From Rhodospirillaceae bacterium (GTDB taxonomy: Bacteria > Pseudomonadota > Alphaproteobacteria > UBA6615), in contig JABIVD010000032.1 in the NCBI GenBank assembly GCA_018667335.1, positions 1-64,000 of the forward strand: 64,000 nucleotides of DNA, written 5' to 3'. The position numbers and the translations under genes are program-made. Below are positions 32,483-40,646 of the stretch, piece after piece; position 1 is the first letter of the stretch; every line of letters starts with the position of its first letter. Below the pieces are notes generated by a model. It was not told the DNA's origin. It saw nothing but the letters and a program-made list of their open reading frames with translations, and did not search any database.

Positions 32483-34021
32483 ATGAATCTCAACCAATTG
32501 CTGGTGCGCGCGGCGCGATCATTTCCGGACCGGGTGGCGATTTCCCACGGAACGGCGGATTACTGCGACTACGGAACCCTGGCGCGGCGGGCCGCGGGGC
32601 TGGCGGGCGCGATGCGCGGGCCGCTCGGCCTCAAGGTCGATGATCGGGTCGGCCTGTTCATGACCAACACGCCGGAATATCTCGAGGCGTTCCACGGTGC
32701 GCTGCATGCCGGGCTGACGGCGCTGCCGATCAACAACAAGCTGCACGAGAAGGAACTGGCCTACATCCTCGACGATGCCGGGGCGGGTGTTTTGATCGTG
32801 ACGCCGGATCTGGCGGAGAAGGCGGCGAAAGGCCTGGAGATCGCCGGCAGCAAGGCCCGGATCGTGGTCGTCGGCGACAAGGAATATGCGGGCTTTCTGG
32901 CCGGCGATCCCATGGAGATGGCCGATCGCGGCGACGACGACCTCGCCTGGCTGTTCTACACTTCGGGCACGACCGGCAATCCCAAGGGCGCGATGCTGTC
33001 CCATCGCAATTTGTGGGAGATGACGCTGACGTATTTCATCGATGTGGACCGGGTGCCGACCAATGGTGCGGCGCTGCATCCGGCTCCCATGTCCCACGGG
33101 TCGGGCTTCTACGGCATTCCCCATCTGGCGGTCGGCGCGCGCCAGGTGGTGCCGGAATCCGGCGGCTTCGAGCCGGACGAAATTTTCGAGTTGTTTCAAC
33201 ACCATGAAGAGGTTTCCTTGTTCGCAGCACCAACCATGGTGAAGCGCCTGGTGGGGCATTCGGGTGGAGGCGACGCGGGCAATCTGCGCACCGTGACGTA
33301 TGGCGGCGGGCCAATGTATGTCGCCGACCTGAAACAGGCGCTGGACCGGTTCGGGCCCAAGTTTGTGCAGGTCTATGGCCAGGGCGAGAGCCCGATGTGC
33401 ATTACCGTGCTGCCGCGCGAGGATCACGTGGACACGGACCATCCGCGCCACGAAGAGCGTCTGGCCTCGGTCGGCTACGCCCAGTCGGTGGTCGATGTGA
33501 AGGTTGCCGACCCGGACGATAACGCGGTGCCGGTGGGTGAAGTGGGCGAAATCCTGGTCCGCGGTGCCGTCGTCATGCGCGGCTACTGGAACCGACCCGA
33601 TGCCAGCGCGGAATCCCTGCGCGGCGGATGGCTGCACACCGGCGACATGGGCGCCTTCGATGATGACGGCTACCTGACCCTGAAGGACCGCTCCAAGGAC
33701 ATGATCATCTCCGGTGGCAGCAACATCTATCCGCGCGAAATCGAGGAGGTGCTGCTGCGCCACCCGGACGTGCTGGAATGCGCGGTGGTCGGGCGCCCCC
33801 ACGCGGAATGGGGCGAGGAGGTCATCGCCTTCATCGCGCCCAGCGAGGGCACGGAGGTGGACACCTCCGCGCTTGATCAGCTTTGTCTCGACAACATCGC
33901 ACGGTTCAAGCGGCCCAAGGGCTACCGGGTCGCCGCCGCTCTGCCGAAGAACAACTACGGCAAGATCGTCAAACGCGAGTTGCGCAACATGCTCGAAGCA
34001 GAAGAGGAAGGCGATGCCTGA
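32483..34021 (+). CDS. AMP-dependent acyl-CoA synthetase/ligase
   Basis: ANL-superfamily enzyme of 512 aa that adenylates a carboxylic acid and makes its CoA thioester. The core motifs are intact: YTSGTTGNPKGAMLSH (P-loop), YGQGESPM, 'GWLHTGDMGAFDDDGYLTLKDRSKDMIISGG' in the hinge region (quoted in part: HTGDMG, DRSKDMIISGG), and the catalytic Lys in NNYGKIVKREL. The acid is unknown. It is the first gene of a rightward unit with an SDR gene (8-nt overlap) and an esterase, which suggests activation and oxidation of a hydroxylated or esterified acid. Confidence 0.9.
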   Translation: MNLNQLLVRAARSFPDRVAISHGTADYCDYGTLARRAAGLAGAMRGPLGLKVDDRVGLFMTNTPEYLEAFHGALHAGLTALPINNKLHEKELAYILDDAGAGVLIVTPDLAEKAAKGLEIAGSKARIVVVGDKEYAGFLAGDPMEMADRGDDDLAWLFYTSGTTGNPKGAMLSHRNLWEMTLTYFIDVDRVPTNGAALHPAPMSHGSGFYGIPHLAVGARQVVPESGGFEPDEIFELFQHHEEVSLFAAPTMVKRLVGHSGGGDAGNLRTVTYGGGPMYVADLKQALDRFGPKFVQVYGQGESPMCITVLPREDHVDTDHPRHEERLASVGYAQSVVDVKVADPDDNAVPVGEVGEILVRGAVVMRGYWNRPDASAESLRGGWLHTGDMGAFDDDGYLTLKDRSKDMIISGGSNIYPREIEEVLLRHPDVLECAVVGRPHAEWGEEVIAFIAPSEGTEVDTSALDQLCLDNIARFKRPKGYRVAAALPKNNYGKIVKRELRNMLEAEEEGDA

Positions 34022-34814
34022 CCGGCTGAAGGACAAGGTCGCGATCGTCACCGGCGCCGGGTCGATCGGCGAGGGCTGGGGTAACGGCAAGGCCACGGCG
34101 GTGCTCTATGCCCGCGAGGGCGCGAAAGTACTCTGTGCCGACATCAACCCGGACGCCGCACAGGAAACCGCCGATATCATCGCGGGCGAGGGTGGTGCCG
34201 CGAGTATTTTCGCCGTCGACGTCACCGACAGCGCCCAGGTAAAGGCCATGGTGGATGCGGCCTGCGCAGAGTTCGGCCGGCTCGACATCCTGCACAACAA
34301 TGTGGGCATCGCCGAGGTCGGCGGGCCCGTTGATGCCAGCGAGGAAAGCTGGGATCGGGTGCATGACGTCAATCTGAAGAGCGCCTTCCTGACCAGCAAG
34401 CACGCGATCCCGAAGATGCAGGAACAGGGCGAGGGCGCCATCGTCAACGTCTCGTCGATCGCCGGCGAGCGCTGGCTGAATGTGCCCTACATCTCCTACG
34501 CCACGACCAAGGCGGCGATGACCCAGATGACCCGCGTCATCGCGGGGCAATACGCGCCGGAAAACATCCGCTGTAACGCGATCCTGCCGGGCCTGATGCA
34601 GACGCCGATGGTGTCCCATTCCTTGCAGGGGGCGTATGGCGACGACGACGTCGATGCACTCTGGGCCGCGCGCGAGGAGCAGGTGCCGCTCAACCGGGTC
34701 GGCGACGCCTGGGACGTCGCCTATGCAGCCGTTTATCTCGCTTCGGACGAGGCCCGCTACGTGACCGGTGCGACCCTTGTGGTCGATGGCGGCATCACAC
34801 TTGGAATTGGATAG
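34014..34814 (+). CDS. SDR family oxidoreductase
   Basis: A 266-aa short-chain dehydrogenase. The start ATG lies inside the end of the ligase gene (ATGCCTGA overlap of 8 nt). The cofactor motif reads TGAGSIGEGWGNGKA, a longer Gly loop than the classical TGxxxGxG. Other marks are DINPDAAQE (acidic residue favouring NAD), HNNVGIAEVG, the catalytic Ser in NVSSIAG, and YISYATTKAAM (YxxxK). It probably oxidises an alcohol or 3-hydroxyacyl group. Translational coupling with the ligase is likely. Confidence 0.9.
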   Translation: MPDRLKDKVAIVTGAGSIGEGWGNGKATAVLYAREGAKVLCADINPDAAQETADIIAGEGGAASIFAVDVTDSAQVKAMVDAACAEFGRLDILHNNVGIAEVGGPVDASEESWDRVHDVNLKSAFLTSKHAIPKMQEQGEGAIVNVSSIAGERWLNVPYISYATTKAAMTQMTRVIAGQYAPENIRCNAILPGLMQTPMVSHSLQGAYGDDDVDALWAAREEQVPLNRVGDAWDVAYAAVYLASDEARYVTGATLVVDGGITLGIG

Positions 34815-34824
34815 GGGAACCAGC

Positions 34825-35778
34825 ATGCCATCACCCGTCGATCTGGGCCTGCAGGCCGTCTTTGAGGAGCTGAAAGAGGCTGGTGCGAACCTGCCCGATC
34901 CGGCGGAGGTTGGTGTTGAAGAGGGCCGTGCCGCGCGCGCGCGTTACTACGCCTATCTGAACCAGCCCGACGGGGAGTTGCCCGTCGACGAGGTCCGTGA
35001 CGTGACGATCGAAGGTCCCCATGGGCCGTTCAGGCTGCGGCTCTATTTCCCGACCGGAGAACGCCCGGCACCGGTGACGGTGTTCATCCATGGCGGCGGA
35101 TGGTGGACGGGTGATGTGCCCGCCTATGACCAGATTTGTCGGCGTCTGGCGGCGGAAAGTGGCTGCGCCGTGGCCAGCGTGGAGTACCGGTTGTGGCCCG
35201 AGCATCGGTTTCCGGTGCCCGTTGACGAAACGATGGCCGTTGCCGAATGGGTATTGAATCAGGGGGCCGAACACGGGCTCGACCCGTCACGGATCGGATT
35301 TTGCGGGGATTCGGCAGGTGCGACCCTGGCGCTCCATGCGGGGGTGCAGCTGAAACACACCGGTGCGGTTCGCGCGCTGGCCCTGGTCTACGGCGTCTAT
35401 CTGCTGGATGTGGACACGCCGTCCTGGCGCGAAATCGGCGACGGGACCTACGGCCTGACCGTCGCCCAGATGCAGTGGATCTGGGATGGCTACCTGGAAG
35501 GCCAGAACGCCGACCCGACCGACCCGCGTATCGCGCCCGCCCACGCCGATCTCGCCGGGCTTCCCTATACCTGGGTGATGGTCGGCGATCTCGACCCGCT
35601 GATCGACGACAGCCGGGCGTTGGCGGCCAACCTCGCAGCGGCCGGCGTGCCCCATCACTTCAAGGTGGAGGAGGGCATGACCCACTTCATCTGGATGTGG
35701 CAGCGGCTATACCAGCGTTCCCGCGCCTCGATTGCCGAGGCCGGTGCAATCCTCAAACGTGAACTGAGGCGCGACTAG
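34825..35778 (+). CDS. Alpha/beta hydrolase, hormone-sensitive-lipase type esterase
   Basis: A 317-aa esterase of the HSL family. It has FIHGGGWWTGD (oxyanion hole HGGG), GDSAGATLALH (nucleophile Ser), DLDPLIDDSRAL (acid residue) and GMTHFIWMW (His). GGGGAA precedes the ATG at 34825. It has no signal peptide, so the substrate is intracellular. It is the third gene after the ligase and SDR genes, with a 10-nt gap. It converges with the next SDR gene with only 3 bp between stop codons. Confidence 0.9.
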   Translation: MPSPVDLGLQAVFEELKEAGANLPDPAEVGVEEGRAARARYYAYLNQPDGELPVDEVRDVTIEGPHGPFRLRLYFPTGERPAPVTVFIHGGGWWTGDVPAYDQICRRLAAESGCAVASVEYRLWPEHRFPVPVDETMAVAEWVLNQGAEHGLDPSRIGFCGDSAGATLALHAGVQLKHTGAVRALALVYGVYLLDVDTPSWREIGDGTYGLTVAQMQWIWDGYLEGQNADPTDPRIAPAHADLAGLPYTWVMVGDLDPLIDDSRALAANLAAAGVPHHFKVEEGMTHFIWMWQRLYQRSRASIAEAGAILKRELRRD

Positions 35779-35781
35779 CGG

Positions 35782-36690
35782 CTAGTCTTCCTTGGCCATA
35801 ACCGCCGTCAGGTTGGACAACGCATCCTCATAGGGCTGCGGGTTGCGCATCTCGTGGATCTGCGGCCACAGCTCGGCGATCCGGTCCGGCGTCATCTCGG
35901 CGCGCGGATCGACGCGGACACCCTCGCTCTCGACGATCTGAATGCGTGAGTAATACCCCGCGGTCGCCGCGACGATGTTGCCGGAATCCGTGCATTCCTC
36001 GCTGACAAGATAGGTGACCATCGCCGCCACCGCGTCGGTCGTGACCAGCTCGGGGTCATAGGTGTTGAAGATGCCCGACGGCTCGGCAATCCGGGTTGCG
36101 GCGAGCGGTGCCAGGGCGTTGACCACGATGTTGTTGCGCGCACCCTCGATCTTCAGCGTGTTCATGAAGCCGACCACCGCCATCTTCGCTGCGGAATAGT
36201 TGGTCTGCCCGAAGTTGCCGTAGATGCCGGAGTTCGAGGAGACCATGAGGATCCGCCCGTAATTCGCCTCGCGCATGTGGGGGTAGGCGGCGTGGGTCAC
36301 ATAGACCGACCCCAGATAATGCACCCGGGCGACGAACTCGTAGTCCTCGAGGGTCATCTTGTGGAAGGACTTGTCGCGCACGATCCCGGCATTGTTGATG
36401 ACGATGTCGACCTGACCGAACGCATCGATGCCCGTCTGCACGATGTTTGCCGCGCTTTCGGGGTCGGCGACGCTGTCATAGTTGGCGACCGCCTCGCCAC
36501 CGGCCGCGCGGATTTCCTCGACCACGGCGTCGGCCGGCGTACCGGAGTGGCCGCTGCCGTCGATTGCGCCGCCGATGTCGTTGACCACGACCCGTGCCCC
36601 GCGTGCGCCGAGCGCCAGAGCATAGCTTTTCCCAAGCCCGTGCCCGGCGCCTGTTACCACGGCCACCCGGCCGTTAAATGAGATTGTCAT
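35782..36690 (-). CDS. SDR family oxidoreductase, peroxisomal MFE-2-like 3-hydroxyacyl-CoA dehydrogenase type
   Basis: A 302-aa short-chain dehydrogenase. The N-terminal 'VAVVTGAGHGLGKSYALALG', 'VVVNDIGG' and 'AGGEAVANYDSV' resemble the dehydrogenase unit of multifunctional enzyme type 2 (17-beta-HSD4). The catalytic set is NNAGIVRDKSF, SSNSGIYGNFG and NYSAAKMAV (YxxxK). A role in beta-oxidation of branched or steroid-type acyl-CoA is plausible. It is transcribed leftward from a spacer shared with the TauE gene. Confidence 0.88.
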   Translation of the reverse strand: MTISFNGRVAVVTGAGHGLGKSYALALGARGARVVVNDIGGAIDGSGHSGTPADAVVEEIRAAGGEAVANYDSVADPESAANIVQTGIDAFGQVDIVINNAGIVRDKSFHKMTLEDYEFVARVHYLGSVYVTHAAYPHMREANYGRILMVSSNSGIYGNFGQTNYSAAKMAVVGFMNTLKIEGARNNIVVNALAPLAATRIAEPSGIFNTYDPELVTTDAVAAMVTYLVSEECTDSGNIVAATAGYYSRIQIVESEGVRVDPRAEMTPDRIAELWPQIHEMRNPQPYEDALSNLTAVMAKED

Positions 36691-36911
36691 CGGTTTCCCC
36701 CCTGCATCCTGATCATTGGCGTCGCGCCCGTTTTTGCGTTTCGCGACGCAGGGGTGATTGGTTTCGATTCAGGGTGTTGAGTCAAGTCGTTCGCTCTGTT
36801 TTCGAGGCTCCCGATCACCGAATTGCGCGTGGATTTTCAGATGCGGGCGCGTTAGCTTGCGCGCCCGAAGTGAGGGCTGCTCACAAGTATTTCCAAACAA
36901 GGGATATCCCG
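36691..36911. promoter_or_regulatory. Divergent spacer with two perfect inverted repeats
   Basis: The spacer drives an SDR gene leftward and the TauE gene rightward. It contains GCGTCGCG (36719-36726) / CGCGACGC (36742-36749), 15 nt apart and near the SDR start, and CGGGCGCG (36844-36851) / CGCGCCCG (36860-36867), a hairpin 44 nt before the TauE start. The first may be an operator and the second a leader hairpin; both roles are inference. Confidence 0.4.
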
Positions 36912-37835
36912 ATGGAATTTCTCGCGGATCTCGACTGGACGCGATACTGGTTCATGTTCCCCATATCGATGGCGGTCGCGACGACGGCGATGCTCAGCGG
37001 TATTGGTGGTGCGGCCCTGTTCGCCCCGATTTTCCTGATTATTTTCCCGCTTCTCGGGTCTGAGTACGTCCTGGCCGGAACCGCCGCGGCGATCGGCACC
37101 GCCCTGATGACCGAGGTGTTCGGGTTTTCCTCCGGCTTCGTCGGGTACTACCGCAAAAAACTGATCCATTTTCGAAGCGCATTTCCGTTTCTCATGGTCG
37201 CCGTGCCGGTCTCCGTCGTCGGGGCCCTTATGCTGGCGACGTTGAAGGACCAGGAAGGCCTTCTTAAGGCCGCCTATGCGCTGTTGATGCTCGCACTGGC
37301 GCCGATCATCTTCCGCCATCATCCGCCGCAGGAAATGGTCACCGAAGACGATGACCGTTTCGAGGGCTCAGGCCGCGAGCCGGTCAGCGTTACCGCTGCT
37401 GACGGTCAGGTCTACAACTTCAAGAAACCCAGGCAGGGTGTCGATGGCGCGGCGACCACGGGTGTGGGCGCATTCCTGACCGGTCTGCTGGGGGTCGGGA
37501 TCGGCGAAGTCATCATGCCGCAACTGGTGAAGCGCAATCATGTGCCGGTGCCGGTCGCTGCGGCCACCTCCGTATTCACGGTCATTGTCGTCATTGCCGC
37601 TGCGTCATTCACGCAGGTTGCCGCACTGGTTGCAGCGGGCGGCGCGAACGTCGTTCCCTGGAACCTCGTCGCCTACACGATTCCCGGTGTGATCATCGGC
37701 GGCCAGATCGGTCCCCGTCTGCAGGGCAAGATCGCCCAGCGCACGATGGAGAAGACCATCGCGACGTTGTTCGCGATCATCGGGTTGGCCATGGGCTTCA
37801 TCGCTTTGCGTGAGCTCGGATTGTTCGGCGCTTAA
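36912..37835 (+). CDS. Sulfite exporter TauE/SafE family permease
   Basis: A 307-aa integral membrane protein with about eight hydrophobic segments. It has the two internal family repeats: 'SGIGGAALFAPIFLIIFPLL' at the N-terminal half and 'TGLLGVGIGEVIMPQL' in the second half, each with the glycine-rich loop. A hydrophilic loop (about residues 135-180) is inserted between the halves. The family exports sulfite, sulfonates or related anions. The ATG at 36912 follows GGGAT, and the longer in-frame upstream region has no membrane or family character. No sulfur-metabolism gene is adjacent. Confidence 0.85.
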   Translation: MEFLADLDWTRYWFMFPISMAVATTAMLSGIGGAALFAPIFLIIFPLLGSEYVLAGTAAAIGTALMTEVFGFSSGFVGYYRKKLIHFRSAFPFLMVAVPVSVVGALMLATLKDQEGLLKAAYALLMLALAPIIFRHHPPQEMVTEDDDRFEGSGREPVSVTAADGQVYNFKKPRQGVDGAATTGVGAFLTGLLGVGIGEVIMPQLVKRNHVPVPVAAATSVFTVIVVIAAASFTQVAALVAAGGANVVPWNLVAYTIPGVIIGGQIGPRLQGKIAQRTMEKTIATLFAIIGLAMGFIALRELGLFGA

Positions 37836-37852
37836 GCGAAAGACCGGTACGC

Positions 37853-38587
37853 ATGTCGCTCGGCTTTTCAGACAACAGAAACCGCCTGCGTCGCCGCAGG
37901 CAGGTGTTTGGATTCGTCTTCCGTTGGGGTTTGGTGCTGGCCGTAGGGCTGGGTGTCGGCCTGTGGGCGAAGAATATCGGCACCGAGGTGGCCAATCAGG
38001 AAGTGCGGGTGCTGGAAGGCAGGCTGTCGGACATCACGACCGAGAGCGCTACGCTGCGTTCCGAAATTGCCGGACTCACGGCCGCCCTTCGCACGGAACG
38101 CGACCGGGTGAGCGACTGGCAAGACCGTTATGAAGCTGACGTGCCGAACGTTGATGAGGCTGAAATTCTTGCCGCTGCACGGCTGCGTATCGACAGCGGC
38201 ATCAGCACCGATCGACTGACTGCTGTGGTCGGTCTGGCGCGTGACGATATTGCGTGTGAGCCCCTGGGCAGCACGAAGCGGTTTATTGTGAACAACGAAA
38301 TTCAAAGCGGCGCGAACGGTTCCGTGTCCTTCGTCAACGGTGCGGTCACCATCACCGCCAGCGGCGAGGCCGCGCGCAATGCCGGGGGGCAGCCGGTCGG
38401 CTGGTTTGACCCGGGCAAGCCGGTGACGGCGATCTTCAGCCATTTGGGCGGCGAGACCTCTCAAACGGAGGGACTGTTGCCGCTGCATCATTCCGTCGCG
38501 GTGGGCGATACGGAATTCCGTTTCAGCCTGATTGCCGGCGCACGTGCCTTCATTCAGGTCACCGGCGAAGCGTGCCCGTTCCCCTAG
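37853..38587 (+). CDS. Hypothetical membrane-anchored coiled-coil protein
   Basis: No family was recognised. The 244-aa product has a basic N-terminus (NRNRLRRRRQ), one transmembrane helix at about residues 23-40, and a coiled coil at about 48-90 (LEGRLSDITTESATLRSEI). A C-terminal beta-rich periplasmic domain of about 130 aa includes 'ARDDIACEPLGSTKRFIVNNE'. The layout is that of a single-pass sensor or envelope-assembly accessory protein. It is 17 nt after the TauE gene on the same strand, and is the last gene before the Gld-type ABC cassette. Confidence 0.7.
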   Translation: MSLGFSDNRNRLRRRRQVFGFVFRWGLVLAVGLGVGLWAKNIGTEVANQEVRVLEGRLSDITTESATLRSEIAGLTAALRTERDRVSDWQDRYEADVPNVDEAEILAAARLRIDSGISTDRLTAVVGLARDDIACEPLGSTKRFIVNNEIQSGANGSVSFVNGAVTITASGEAARNAGGQPVGWFDPGKPVTAIFSHLGGETSQTEGLLPLHHSVAVGDTEFRFSLIAGARAFIQVTGEACPFP

Positions 38588-38923
38588 AACGAAACGTTCA
38601 AAATCATGTGTTTGGCGGCGGTATTTTGCAGCTAGTTCGCGTAAGGTCCGCCCGTTTGTGAAGAAGAGATGCGTACCGGCCCGATTTTATGTCGATGGGA
38701 CAATGGGTTTCCCGCTTGAAACAGCTGGGCCAATTGCCTAAATCGGACGTCAATCGGGATGCAGGGGACCTGGAACGCCCCTGCTGATCACAAGAATGCC
38801 GGACATGGAACGGCAACGGCGAGTTCATTGGCCTCTGGTCCAAAGTCACCGCCGTCGCCTGCATGTCGAACCGGATGACTGGCGACAGCCATATTGCTGT
38901 CAGCCGTGGAGGGAAGAAGCGAC
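38588..38923. other. Non-coding spacer before the ABC cassette
   Basis: 336 bp without a credible gene. It contains a hairpin GCAGGGG (38761-38767) / CCCCTGC (38778-38784) without T-tract, and another, GACAGC (38884-38889) / GCTGTC (38896-38901), just before the ABC gene's ribosome binding site. No clear promoter or terminator was recognised. Confidence 0.45.
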
Positions 38924-39916
38924 GTGACGACATTGCTCGATATTCGGGGCCTGACGAAAAACTATGGTCCCATCACCGCGGTCGACAACGTTTCGTTTTC
39001 GGTCGACCAGGGCGAAGTGCTCGGATTCATCGGACCGAACGGCTCGGGAAAATCCACCACGATGAAGATCGTGACCGGGTTTCTGACGCCGACGTCCGGC
39101 ACCGTGGAAGTGGCGGGCCAGGACGTGACGCGCTATCCGCTGGAGATCAAGCGGCGGATCGGTTATCTGCCCGAGGGCGCGCCGCTGTACGGCGATATGA
39201 CGCCGATTTCGCTTCTGAATTTCGTGTGCAAAGTGCGCCGTCTGTCGAAGGAAGAGACGAAGCGCGGCATCGACTATGCGGTCGAGAAACTGCACATCGC
39301 GAACGTGCTGTATCAGCCAATCGAAACTCTGTCCAAAGGGTACAAGCGCCGCGTCGGTCTGGCGCAGGCGATTGTCCACGAGCCCGAGCTGCTGATCCTC
39401 GACGAGCCGACGGATGGGCTCGATCCCAATCAGAAACACGAGGTGCGCGAGCTTCTCAAGGAAATGTCCGGCAAGAAAGCCGTGATCATCTCGACCCACA
39501 TCCTGGAAGAGGTCGAGGCCGTTTGTTCGCGAGCGATCGTGATCGCCAAGGGCAAGATGGTGGCCGACGACAACCCGCTCGCCCTGCAAACGCGCTCGCG
39601 CCTGCACAATGCGGTCGGAATACGGCTGCCTGTTGCACAGGCCCAGGCGTGTATCGAGTTGCTCAACGGCCTCGGCGGTGTGCACCAGGTGCGCACCACG
39701 CTTGAGACGGCCACGATGGTTGAACTGCTTGCGCTGTCAAAGGACAGTTCTGAAATCCTCGGGTCGGTGCATTCAGCGATCGACGAGAAGGGCATCCAGG
39801 TGAATGAAATCTATGTCGAGCGCGGGCGTCTCGAAGACGTGTTCCGTGATCTGACCTTTGCCGTCGAGGGCCTGCAGCAAGACCCCGATGCGAACACGGA
39901 GACGTCCAATGCTTAA
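38924..39916 (+). CDS. ABC transporter ATP-binding protein (GldA-like)
   Basis: A 330-aa ABC ATPase. Walker A is GPNGSGKST, the signature is LSKGYKRRVGLAQ, and Walker B is LLILDEPTDGLDPNQ; the switch His is in STHILEEVE. The C-terminal 100 residues form the extra domain seen in drug-, copper- or gliding-type exporters. GTG 38924 was chosen because it begins the conserved 'TLLDIRGLTKNYG' and follows GGAGGG; a TTG at 38894 is an alternative. It heads a four-gene cassette with overlapping or nearly touching genes. Confidence 0.9.
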   Translation: MTTLLDIRGLTKNYGPITAVDNVSFSVDQGEVLGFIGPNGSGKSTTMKIVTGFLTPTSGTVEVAGQDVTRYPLEIKRRIGYLPEGAPLYGDMTPISLLNFVCKVRRLSKEETKRGIDYAVEKLHIANVLYQPIETLSKGYKRRVGLAQAIVHEPELLILDEPTDGLDPNQKHEVRELLKEMSGKKAVIISTHILEEVEAVCSRAIVIAKGKMVADDNPLALQTRSRLHNAVGIRLPVAQAQACIELLNGLGGVHQVRTTLETATMVELLALSKDSSEILGSVHSAIDEKGIQVNEIYVERGRLEDVFRDLTFAVEGLQQDPDANTETSNA

Positions 39917-40643
39917 TGTCTGGATCGTCGCACGCCGCGAATTTTCGGCCTATTTCACGTCGCCGCTGGCCTATGTGTTCATCGTGATTTTCCTGGCTCT
40001 TGCCGGAGGCCTCACATTCTTCTTCGGCCAATGGCTGGAGCGGGGGCAGGCGGACCTGCAGGTCTTCTTTATCTATCACCCCTATTTGTATCTGTTCCTT
40101 ATTCCGGCGGTCGGCATGCGGCTGTGGGCCGAGGAACGGAAATCCGGCACCATCGAGTTCCTGTTGACCCTGCCGGTCACCACGGGACAGATCGTGATCG
40201 GAAAATTTCTCGCTGCCTGGGTTTTCGCCGGCATCGCATTGGCGCTGACGTTCCCGATGTGGATCACGGTCAATATGCTCGGTGAGCCCGACAATGGCGT
40301 GATTTTGGCAGCCTATATTGGCAGCTGGATGATGGCGGGTGGGTTCCTGGCCTTGAGTGCCTGCGTGTCAGCGCTGACCAAAAATCAGGTCATCGCGTTC
40401 GTGCTGGCCTCGGCTCTTTGTTTCATCTTCATGATGAGTGGTGTCGAAATCATCCAGTCGTTCTTCCGGGCCTGGACACCGCAGACCTTTGTGGAATCGG
40501 TGGCGGAACTCAGTTTTCTGACCAATTTCAATGAGGTGTCCCAGGGCGTGATCGATATTCGCGATCTTGTCTTCTTCCTGTCCGTCATCGGTGTTGCCTT
40601 GTTTGTTAACGCGGCGATTGTCGAAGCGAAGAAGGGAGTCTGA
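39909..40643 (+). CDS. ABC-2 type permease (GldF-like)
   Basis: A 244-aa membrane protein with six hydrophobic segments and the typical first-domain stretch 'ARREFSAYFTSPLAYVFIVIF', 'MRLWAEERKSGTIEFLLTLP' and 'KNQVIAFVLASALCFIFM'. It is the transmembrane partner of the upstream ATPase. Its ATG lies within the last codons of that gene (8-nt overlap), and its stop is 3 nt before the GldG-like gene. The cargo is unknown. Confidence 0.9.
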   Translation: MLNVWIVARREFSAYFTSPLAYVFIVIFLALAGGLTFFFGQWLERGQADLQVFFIYHPYLYLFLIPAVGMRLWAEERKSGTIEFLLTLPVTTGQIVIGKFLAAWVFAGIALALTFPMWITVNMLGEPDNGVILAAYIGSWMMAGGFLALSACVSALTKNQVIAFVLASALCFIFMMSGVEIIQSFFRAWTPQTFVESVAELSFLTNFNEVSQGVIDIRDLVFFLSVIGVALFVNAAIVEAKKGV

Positions 40644-40646
40644 GCT

